This document shows, in pieces, positions 38,666 to 44,559 of a stretch of DNA of 44,559 nucleotides. The notes under the pieces were generated by a model, which saw only the letters and a list, made by a program, of their open reading frames with translations, was not told where the DNA came from and searched no databases. The stretch's first letter is position 1, and the number at the start of each line of letters is the position of its first letter. This DNA comes from an uncultured Pelagibacteraceae bacterium (GTDB taxonomy: Bacteria; Pseudomonadota; Alphaproteobacteria; Pelagibacterales; Pelagibacteraceae): assembly GCA_902595535.1 (NCBI GenBank), contig CACJQI010000010.1, forward strand, positions 1-44,559. The letters are read 5' to 3'. A program made the position numbers and the translations under genes.

Positions 38666-39379
38666 TTAGAGACCTTTAGCGTCACTTTTAAAATATGGAA
38701 ATCCTAATTGTTCTGCAGATTTTTCACTTTTTTTGTAGAAAAGTTTATAGATATCATTTGATAATTCTTCAATACTTAATTCTATAAAAAGATAAGCCCA
38801 CATTTTTTTATCTTCTTCATAAAAAGTACAGGATACACTATAATTTAAATCAATCCCATCATGATTAAATTCGAATACAGATCGAATAGCACCTCCTTTA
38901 TCTCCATCTTTTGAAACATAAATTTCTTCTTTAAAATTCTCTATATTCAACACATGTTTTTCAGCAATTAATTCTAATAATTTTGTTTTCTTATCAAAAC
39001 AAATTTGAGGCTGATCAATTCCTTGTATATCTGAGTCACCTTCAATACCCACTATTTCCAATTTTTTATTCACATAAACAGTATAATATTTAAAGTTTGG
39101 ATTTTTAATTTCAACATTATCTAAAAATAACCACCTAACCTCACGACCTAAAAGTTCAGTTGTATCATTAATCCTGTCCTTATAAGGTCTCTCTAAACTT
39201 CTAAATTCTTTTATCTCATCTTTTGAATATTTGTTAATATCTTCAAACAATTTAATCCCAAAAAGTTCAACAGGTGGTTTGTTTTTATTAAATAAGTTTT
39301 TTATATCAGACAAACTAGAAGCGTAACTAACATTATAAAAGATCAAAATTAGAAATATAGATAGGAATAATCTTTTCAT
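38666..39379 (-). CDS. Secreted protein of unknown function
   Basis: A 237-aa protein with a clear signal peptide (MKRLFLSIFLILIFYNVSYA). I do not recognise the family. The mature part starts LSDIKNLFNKNKPPVELFGIKLFEDINKY and is mixed alpha/beta and charged; two Cys (about 127 and 183) could pair. The phrase VELFGIKLFEDINKY resembles the start of small exported proteins that describe a calcium/pilus-free family in SAR11, but I cannot name it. It lies directly after the pilin-like gene with no gap (stop at 39380, ATG at 39379), so the two are probably made together. Confidence 0.7.
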   Translation of the reverse strand: MKRLFLSIFLILIFYNVSYASSLSDIKNLFNKNKPPVELFGIKLFEDINKYSKDEIKEFRSLERPYKDRINDTTELLGREVRWLFLDNVEIKNPNFKYYTVYVNKKLEIVGIEGDSDIQGIDQPQICFDKKTKLLELIAEKHVLNIENFKEEIYVSKDGDKGGAIRSVFEFNHDGIDLNYSVSCTFYEEDKKMWAYLFIELSIEELSNDIYKLFYKKSEKSAEQLGFPYFKSDAKGL

Positions 39380-39862
39380 TTAATTTATATTTATAAGACT
39401 TGTCAAAATATTAGCATTATTAGAACAAGGCGTTTTAAAACATACATAGGAATAAATTTGTGTATCTTTATTTTCTGAATTAATTAATGTTTTTCCTATA
39501 TCTTTATCATCTCTGGATTTTCCACTATTAACCGCCCGTTTTAAATAGAATGGTAAGTCTGATGCTTTAAATGGATTGATATCTTTTGATATATTTTCCA
39601 TACAAACAATCACCTTAGTAGCTCCACCAGAACTAATATCACTACATTTTAAACATTTATTCATCGCATATGTTTCACCAATTCCACATAATTTAACTTC
39701 TGTAGAAATATATTTGTTAGTATTGTTAAAAATTTGTTTAGAAGTAATAATTTTTGCCCCACTAGTATATCCACTATAAGCAACAACTCCTACAGCAGCT
39801 AAAATACCAATAATAGCTACTACAACGAGAAGTTCTATTAATGTAAAGCCATTTTGTTTCAC
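39380..39862 (-). CDS. Type IV pilin / pseudopilin-like protein
   Basis: A 160-aa protein with a class III signal: short leader MKQNG, then FTLIELLVVVAIIGILAAVG, with Phe at the methylated position 1 and Glu5 of the mature pilin. The hydrophobic helix (6-30) is followed by a globular domain with several Cys (58, 69, 72, 82, 144, 149), some likely forming disulphides. It could be a major pilin, a minor pilin or a type II secretion pseudopilin. No assembly ATPase, platform protein or prepilin peptidase is encoded nearby. A 9-bp hairpin sits 8 bases before its start. Confidence 0.85.
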   Translation of the reverse strand: MKQNGFTLIELLVVVAIIGILAAVGVVAYSGYTSGAKIITSKQIFNNTNKYISTEVKLCGIGETYAMNKCLKCSDISSGGATKVIVCMENISKDINPFKASDLPFYLKRAVNSGKSRDDKDIGKTLINSENKDTQIYSYVCFKTPCSNNANILTSLININ

Positions 39863-40273
39863 GATACAAGACTAGCAAAATTTATGTTGTTAGTCCAAAA
39901 TTCAATTAGTGCAATTGGTGAAACAAGTTGCTGAATAATACTTAAAATTAAAATTCTAAATCCATGGAATGATAATTCTGGGTTTTTTATGGGGAACTTG
40001 ATAATAGATCACTCCTTATTAATTAAAACATTATATTTCAAAATAACTATTTTTAAAAACTTTAATGAAGAAAAAAATAATATTAAGACGCTAAGAAGGT
40101 CAAAAAAGGTTTACGATAGAATGTACTCAAAGACTTTATACTTAAAGATACATACTATCTATGACACAAAAAAATTTAGAATACTATTGAGCTTAAAGTC
40201 GTCGCTGATAAAGGCATGAGAAAAATGTAAAATATAGTTGAAAACTTAATTTGACAATAAGTAGAGAGTAAAT
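39863..40273. other. Largest gene-poor gap (411 bases)
   Basis: Between the pilin-like gene and the CMAH-like gene. Apart from the hairpin at 39870-39895 I see no convincing feature. A 76-codon plus-strand frame (39989-40219) is basic, without recognisable motifs, signal peptide or ribosome binding site, and is probably chance. No tRNA or known RNA fold was recognised. The stretch lies between the end of the conserved pnp block and the fab operon and could be an insertion point. Confidence 0.5.
39870..39895 (-). promoter_or_regulatory. Inverted repeat directly before the pilin-like gene
   Basis: GACTAGCAA (39870-39878) pairs with TTGTTAGTC (39887-39895), one pair being G-T, around an 8-base loop. 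On the coding (minus) strand it ends 7 bases before the ATG, where the ribosome binding site should be, and no good Shine-Dalgarno is seen. It may be an operator or an RNA structure that controls translation. Confidence 0.4.
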
Positions 40274-41962
40274 TTAGTTGGAATATTGATGAATTTGATT
40301 ATCAAAAAAATGATTTAAACTTTCACAAGAAGCACAGTCAGTTACTGATCTTACATTAATAGAAGTTACATAAACATTAGTAAAATGGTGCCAAAAATTT
40401 ACATTATACAAATTTGGATTTCTCAAAATTTTACATTGGAATCCAATAGATAAATCTTCCCAAGGTAATTTATTGTAAATAGTGTTTAAAAAACTCTCTT
40501 TTCTTACTTTTAAGACTAATTTTTTAAGGTTTGGATCTTTTTTTAAAAAACTTTTTGTAAATTTAGAAATTTTATTAAATGATATTTTATTTTTGCTAAA
40601 ATTTATTAAGTAATTTTTATTCAATGATTTAAAATTATCATTAGTTAAACATATGTATAATAATAAATTATCTTTAAAATTAGACTTTAAAAAATATTCT
40701 TTTATATAATTTTCGTCGATTTTTCTGAATTCTCTTTTGTAATATTCTAAATATTTTTCTGGTTTTAAATCTTTTGTTACTTTAATATCTATTTTTTTTT
40801 TATTGATTAATTCTATTCCGCTAAATTTATAAACATCATTTTTTAATATATCTAAAACTTCTATTTTATTTAATTCACAAAACTTCAAATAATCATCTAT
40901 TGAGTTTTTTTTGTTATATTTTAGGATTTTTTTATCTCTTTTTAGTTTTTCACTAAAAAAACCTGCGTAAGGCATAAAATAATTTGGTGATATTTTTTTT
41001 ATACGATCATATACTTTTTTCTTTAAAAAATTTTTATCTTTAAGAGAAATTTTTATTTGTTCTTTCAGTTTATAATTATCAAACATTAAGGGGTATCCTG
41101 AGGCGCCACCAGCAAATGATGATCCATAAAAATTGACTTTAGGCAGTCTATCAAAGTTTATCGTGTTAGCATCCACACTAAGTAAACCGGTAAATTCTCC
41201 ATTAGAAAAATATATTCCAGAGTCTTCGCGAAAATCACCTGATTTTAATATTGAAATGTTCAGATTTGTACCTTTTAGGTTATACTGAACATTAAAATCT
41301 AGTACTTGAATATTTTTAAAACCTAAATCTTGAATATACATTTCAGTTGATTTAGTTACAAAATTTGGAACTACAATCGGAATACTTTTATTAATTTTAC
41401 TTAAAGTTAATGGATGTAAATGATCAGGGTGATTATGACTAATATATATAAAGTTTGAATTATTTAATTGATCAATCCAATCATTTTTTGTTGAAAGTGC
41501 TAACCACCAACCTGTATTGAACGCTGGACCAATTGCCCAAGGATCAATTGAAAAAGAAAAATCATCACCAGTGATTTTCAAAAAGGCGTGATTAAAAAAT
41601 CTAACTTCGGTATTTAATCTTTTTTTGATTTTATCTATTTCAGGAATATAAGAAATATCATTGATTTTTATAAAGTTATTATCAATTGAATATTCTACTT
41701 CTTTTTTTTTGACACCATTATCATAAAAACCAGTAGTAGGGTTAAATTTCCACATATGAATTGGGCAAATAGCGTTTCCATCTTTTGAAATAATTTTACC
41801 ACCAGCATGATCGCATTTTCTATCATAAATTTTTATGCCACCGTTATCTTGGTAAACAATAAAACTGTCAAAAAAATTAGTTCCAGATTTAAGTTCGTTT
41901 AGACTAATTTTAAATTCTTTTTTTTTAGTTGAATACTTTAATCTTCCTAAATTTTTAAACAT
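40274..41962 (-). CDS. Rieske/metallo-beta-lactamase protein, CMP-Neu5Ac hydroxylase (CMAH)-like
   Basis: A 562-aa protein with an N-terminal Rieske [2Fe-2S] domain (Cys50, His52, Cys66, His69: CDHAGGKI then CPIHMWKF) and a metallo-beta-lactamase-fold domain (about 120-350) with HNHPDH (176-181). DPWAIGPAFNTGWWL (140-154), YISHNHPDHL, FAGGASGYP (283-291) and MPYAGFFSE follow in the same order and wording as in vertebrate CMAH, which hydroxylates CMP-Neu5Ac to CMP-Neu5Gc; the length is also close. The C-terminal ~200 residues are Lys/Asn-rich, with a CASC pair at 543-546. No sialic-acid genes are in the window. It starts 6 bases after fabI, so it is probably the last gene of the fabA-fabB-fabI operon; the true substrate is open. 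Confidence 0.85.
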   Translation of the reverse strand: MFKNLGRLKYSTKKKEFKISLNELKSGTNFFDSFIVYQDNGGIKIYDRKCDHAGGKIISKDGNAICPIHMWKFNPTTGFYDNGVKKKEVEYSIDNNFIKINDISYIPEIDKIKKRLNTEVRFFNHAFLKITGDDFSFSIDPWAIGPAFNTGWWLALSTKNDWIDQLNNSNFIYISHNHPDHLHPLTLSKINKSIPIVVPNFVTKSTEMYIQDLGFKNIQVLDFNVQYNLKGTNLNISILKSGDFREDSGIYFSNGEFTGLLSVDANTINFDRLPKVNFYGSSFAGGASGYPLMFDNYKLKEQIKISLKDKNFLKKKVYDRIKKISPNYFMPYAGFFSEKLKRDKKILKYNKKNSIDDYLKFCELNKIEVLDILKNDVYKFSGIELINKKKIDIKVTKDLKPEKYLEYYKREFRKIDENYIKEYFLKSNFKDNLLLYICLTNDNFKSLNKNYLINFSKNKISFNKISKFTKSFLKKDPNLKKLVLKVRKESFLNTIYNKLPWEDLSIGFQCKILRNPNLYNVNFWHHFTNVYVTSINVRSVTDCASCESLNHFFDNQIHQYSN

Positions 41963-41968
41963 TGTTAC

Positions 41969-42754
41969 TTAAGAGATATTTTTAGGATCTGGCATCCCAA
42001 CCTTGTTATATCCAGCATCTACGTAGTGAATTTCACCTGTAACACCGTTTGCAAGGTTGCTAAGTAGGTATAATGCTGAATTTCCAACATCATGGATATC
42101 TACGTTTCTTTTAAGTAAAGAATGGTCCTCATTCCATTTATAAAGGAATTTTGCATCACCAATAGCAGAAGCTGCTAATGTTTTAATAGGCCCTGCGCTT
42201 ATCGCATTTACTCTCATACCTTTTGTACCTAGATCTCTTGCTAAGTATTTAACACTAGACTCTAACGCTGCTTTACACACACCCATCACATTATAATTTG
42301 GAATAGCTTTGCTTGCTTCATAGCTTAAGGTAATTAAACTTCCACCTTCTCTCATTATTTTAGATGCTTCTTTTGCAACTTCTGTAAAGGAGAAACATGA
42401 TATTAACATACTTCTTAAAAAGTTTTCTCTAGTAGTATTTAAATATTCACCAGATAATTCTGATTTATCTGAAAATGCAATTGCATGAACTACAAAATCA
42501 ATTTCACCCCATTGTGATTTAACATCTTCAAACAATTTATTTACATCCTCTTTTTTCTCAACATCACAACTAAATGTAACATTTGAATTTAATTTTTCTG
42601 CCAAAGGAATAACTCTTTTTTTTAGAGCATCACCTAAATAAGTAAACGCGAGTTCAGCTCCAGCTTCAGCAAGTTTCTGTGAAATACCCCATGCGATAGA
42701 TCTCTCATTGGCAACACCCATAATTAATCCTTTTTTACCTTTCATCAAACTCAT
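41969..42754 (-). CDS. fabI: Enoyl-[acyl-carrier-protein] reductase (NADH)
   Basis: A 261-aa short-chain dehydrogenase that does the last step of each fatty-acid elongation round. The N-terminus KGKKGLIMGVANERSIAWGISQKLAEAGAELAFTY is the FabI-specific NADH site. The catalytic Tyr-x6-Lys is YNVMGVCKAALE near residue 155; AISAGPIKTLAASAI follows. MSLMKG allows a second start three codons later. It lies 3 bases after fabB. Confidence 0.97.
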   Translation of the reverse strand: MSLMKGKKGLIMGVANERSIAWGISQKLAEAGAELAFTYLGDALKKRVIPLAEKLNSNVTFSCDVEKKEDVNKLFEDVKSQWGEIDFVVHAIAFSDKSELSGEYLNTTRENFLRSMLISCFSFTEVAKEASKIMREGGSLITLSYEASKAIPNYNVMGVCKAALESSVKYLARDLGTKGMRVNAISAGPIKTLAASAIGDAKFLYKWNEDHSLLKRNVDIHDVGNSALYLLSNLANGVTGEIHYVDAGYNKVGMPDPKNIS

Positions 42755-42757
42755 AAA

Positions 42758-43969
42758 TTAAATCTTCTCAAAAATTAATGCAGCATTAGTTCCACCAAAA
42801 CCAAAACTATTAGACATTACAGTGTTTAATGTTGCACCAGTTTCAGTTTTTGCAACTATTGGAAATTTTTTAGCCTCTTCATCCATCTCAGCTATGTTTG
42901 CTGAGCCTGCAATGAAATTATTTTTCATCATAATTAAACAATAGATAGCTTCATGAACTGAAGCCGCACCTAGTGGATGTCCTGATAAAGATTTTGTAGA
43001 ACTAATCTTTGGAATATTGTCTCCAAAAGTATTTTTAACTGCATTTAACTCCGTGATATCTCCAACTGGAGTAGAAGTTCCATGAGTATTAATATAATCA
43101 ATTTTATTTTTAGCTGTAGACATTGCCATTTGCATGCATCTCACTGCTCCTTCGCCAGATGGGGCTACCATATCGTATCCATCTGAAGTTGCTCCATAAC
43201 CAGTTAATTCCGCGTATATTTTAGCACCTCTTGCTTTTGCATGTTCGTATTCCTCAAGCACTAGCACACCTGCACCACCAGCTATTACAAAACCATCTCT
43301 TGTTTTGTCATATGCTCTAGATGCAGTTTCAGGAGCATTATTATATTTTGATGATAAAGCCGTCATTGCATCAAACATTGCAGTCATTGCCCAGTGAACT
43401 TCTTCACTACCACCTGCAAAAACAACATCTTGTTTACCCATTTGAATTAATTCCATTGAATTACCAATACAGTGTCCACTTGTTGCACAAGCCGAACTCA
43501 TTGTGTAGTTGGTGCCTTTTATTTTAAAAGGAACAGCAAGAGTTGCTGAAGCAGTACTTGCCATTGTTCTTGGAACGATAAATGGTCCCATTAATTTTGG
43601 AGTTTTAGCTCTAGTTTTATCTGCTGCTAATATGACATTTTCGATAGAAGGTCCTCCTGAACCCATAACAATTCCAGTTTTGAAATTACTTACTTCACTC
43701 TCTTCTAACCCAGAGTCCTCAATTGCTTCTTTCATTGCAATGTAATTATAAGCTGAACCTGAACCCATAAATCTAATTGTTTTCCTATCAATGTGATCTT
43801 CTAGTTTTACATTTGGTTTCCCATGAACATGACTTTTAAGATTATGTTCTTTATATTCCTCAGCATAAGAAATTCCTGACTTTGAATTTAATAGTGATTG
43901 ATGAACTTCTTCTTGATTGTTACCTAAACAAGACACAACTCCTAAACCTGTTATAACTACCCTTCTCAT
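42758..43969 (-). CDS. fabB: 3-oxoacyl-[acyl-carrier-protein] synthase I
   Basis: A 403-aa thiolase-fold condensing enzyme. Catalytic Cys161 is in [15 protein letters not shown]; the two His are in [13 protein letters not shown] and [14 protein letters not shown]. The position directly after fabA (TAATG overlap at 43969-43971) and the [18 protein letters not shown] start mark it as FabB rather than FabF. With FabA it makes unsaturated fatty acids anaerobically. Confidence 0.96.
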   Translation of the reverse strand: MRRVVITGLGVVSCLGNNQEEVHQSLLNSKSGISYAEEYKEHNLKSHVHGKPNVKLEDHIDRKTIRFMGSGSAYNYIAMKEAIEDSGLEESEVSNFKTGIVMGSGGPSIENVILAADKTRAKTPKLMGPFIVPRTMASTASATLAVPFKIKGTNYTMSSACATSGHCIGNSMELIQMGKQDVVFAGGSEEVHWAMTAMFDAMTALSSKYNNAPETASRAYDKTRDGFVIAGGAGVLVLEEYEHAKARGAKIYAELTGYGATSDGYDMVAPSGEGAVRCMQMAMSTAKNKIDYINTHGTSTPVGDITELNAVKNTFGDNIPKISSTKSLSGHPLGAASVHEAIYCLIMMKNNFIAGSANIAEMDEEAKKFPIVAKTETGATLNTVMSNSFGFGGTNAALIFEKI

Positions 43970-44469
43970 TATTTAAATAAACCCACTTTTAAGCTTTCTG
44001 CTGAATAAATTTTTTTATCATCTGCAAATACTAAACCATTTGCAAGACCAACTGTTGTCCCACCTGGAGACATAATTTTTTTCATAACTATTTCGTACCT
44101 AACATTTTTTACACTTTGCAAAACTTCACCTGTGAATTTTACAGCGCCAACTCCAAGAGCTCTTCCTTTTCCAAGGTTTCCTAACCAACCTAAATAAAAC
44201 CCAACTAACTGCCACATAGCGTCCAATCCTAAACAGCCCGGCATTACAGGATCAGCTTTAAAATGGCAGTCAAAAAACCATAGATCATTTTTAATGTCTA
44301 ACTCAGCTTTTAGAGAACCTTTGTTAAACTCTCCATTATTATCATTAATTTCAGTTATTCTATCAAACATGAGCATCGGAGGAAGTGGTAATTTAGCATT
44401 TCCAGGTCCAAAAAGATCACCATTTCCGCATGTTATGAGATCATCATAGGAGTAAGAATTTTTTTTCAT
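43969..44469 (-). CDS. fabA: 3-hydroxydecanoyl-[acyl-carrier-protein] dehydratase/isomerase
   Basis: A 166-aa hot-dog enzyme that dehydrates 3-hydroxydecanoyl-ACP and isomerises it to cis-3-decenoyl-ACP, the branch point to unsaturated fatty acids. [45 protein letters not shown] (catalytic His and Asp) and [15 protein letters not shown] are diagnostic of FabA against FabZ. It is the first gene of fabA-fabB-fabI-CMAH-like. Confidence 0.97.
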   Translation of the reverse strand: MKKNSYSYDDLITCGNGDLFGPGNAKLPLPPMLMFDRITEINDNNGEFNKGSLKAELDIKNDLWFFDCHFKADPVMPGCLGLDAMWQLVGFYLGWLGNLGKGRALGVGAVKFTGEVLQSVKNVRYEIVMKKIMSPGGTTVGLANGLVFADDKKIYSAESLKVGLFK

Positions 44470-44504
44470 AATTTTTGAGTTTCCTTAGTACTTGATTTAA
44501 TGAT

Positions 44505-44549
44505 ATTATAATATAATAAAACAACATAATTATTACTTCTAATTTAGAA
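44505..44549 (-). promoter_or_regulatory. Candidate control region of the fabA operon
   Basis: On the minus strand a perfect -10 box TATAAT (44510-44505) lies 35 bases before the fabA ATG. The dyad TTCTAATTTAGAA (44537-44549) is upstream. In many Alphaproteobacteria an Irr/Fur-type gene is divergent from fabA, and the dyad halves resemble Irr-box halves but in the opposite arrangement. No good -35 was identified. Confidence 0.3.
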
Positions 44550-44559
44550 TAATTATAAA

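Noticed and set aside
39989..40219. 76-codon plus-strand ORF in the pilin-CMAH gap
   Set aside because: No motif, ribosome binding site or conserved context; composition fits chance in AT-rich DNA.
44537..44549. Irr box at the fabA promoter as a confident call
   Set aside because: The halves of the dyad are in the opposite order to the usual Irr box, and 6-bp AT-rich dyads are common in this genome.
1..44559. tRNA genes, CRISPR arrays, insertion sequences, phage genes
   Set aside because: No cloverleaf-like segment, spaced direct repeats, transposase or integrase was seen; the gaps are too short for most of these.

Overview
The window is a very AT-rich, extremely compact piece of an alphaproteobacterial chromosome. 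Gene order, short intergenic gaps and the protein set (a single small porin, dnaK-dnaJ-grpE next to rdgB, fabA-fabB-fabI, nusA-infB-rbfA-rpsO-pnp) point to the SAR11 clade (Candidatus Pelagibacter and relatives). I saw no tRNA, rRNA, CRISPR array, insertion sequence or prophage gene.

Layout. 1-3553 (minus): a truncated LptE-like lipoprotein, leuS and a DUF3576 lipoprotein. 3757-4674 (plus): a porin-like outer membrane protein with a strong ribosome binding site and a strong terminator. 4694-6966: a tight mosaic of a divergent ThiE/TenI-like protein, yggS, an L,D-transpeptidase-like protein and a winged-helix regulator. 6963-10841 (minus): a PfkB kinase, nth, dapB, a 56-aa lipoprotein absent from simple ORF lists, an M23 peptidase and a DUF2061 membrane protein. 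10974-14777 (minus): dnaJ, dnaK, grpE. 14820-18035: rdgB, then an envelope block of LpoA-like protein, rsmI and a DolP-like BON lipoprotein. 18036-20321 (minus): malic enzyme. 20372-24648 (plus): murJ, trpS, an NfuA-like Fe-S protein and a Bax/GH73-type glucosaminidase. 24645-25706 (minus): a polysaccharide deacetylase. 25654-31971 (plus): tsaB (short), fur/mur, miaB, phoH, ybeY, lnt, metK. 32070-38612 (plus): nusA, infB, rbfA, rpsO, pnp. 38666-39862 (minus): an unidentified secreted protein and a type IV pilin-like protein. 40274-44469 (minus): fabA-fabB-fabI followed by a Rieske plus metallo-beta-lactamase protein strongly resembling CMP-N-acetylneuraminate hydroxylase (CMAH).

How the genes work together. 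Most are core housekeeping genes: translation (leuS, trpS, nusA, infB, rbfA, rpsO), RNA processing and modification (pnp, ybeY, miaB, rsmI, tsaB), protein folding (DnaK system), cell wall and envelope (lptE, murJ, lnt, dapB, M23, GH73, L,D-transpeptidase, LpoA-like, DolP-like), and unsaturated fatty-acid synthesis. Several blocks keep the usual alphaproteobacterial order but lack members normally found in them (rimI, corC, trmB, rimP, ylxR, truB, yraN, hrcA), which fits genome streamlining.

Best leads: the CMAH-like gene at the end of the fab operon; a terminator abutting the nusA ribosome binding site that looks like an attenuator; a porin terminator that encodes the C-terminus of the opposing gene; a 53-bp head-to-head overlap between tsaB and a deacetylase; a purine-only repeat leader in front of pnp; and a lone pilin plus unknown secreted protein with a hairpin at the pilin start.
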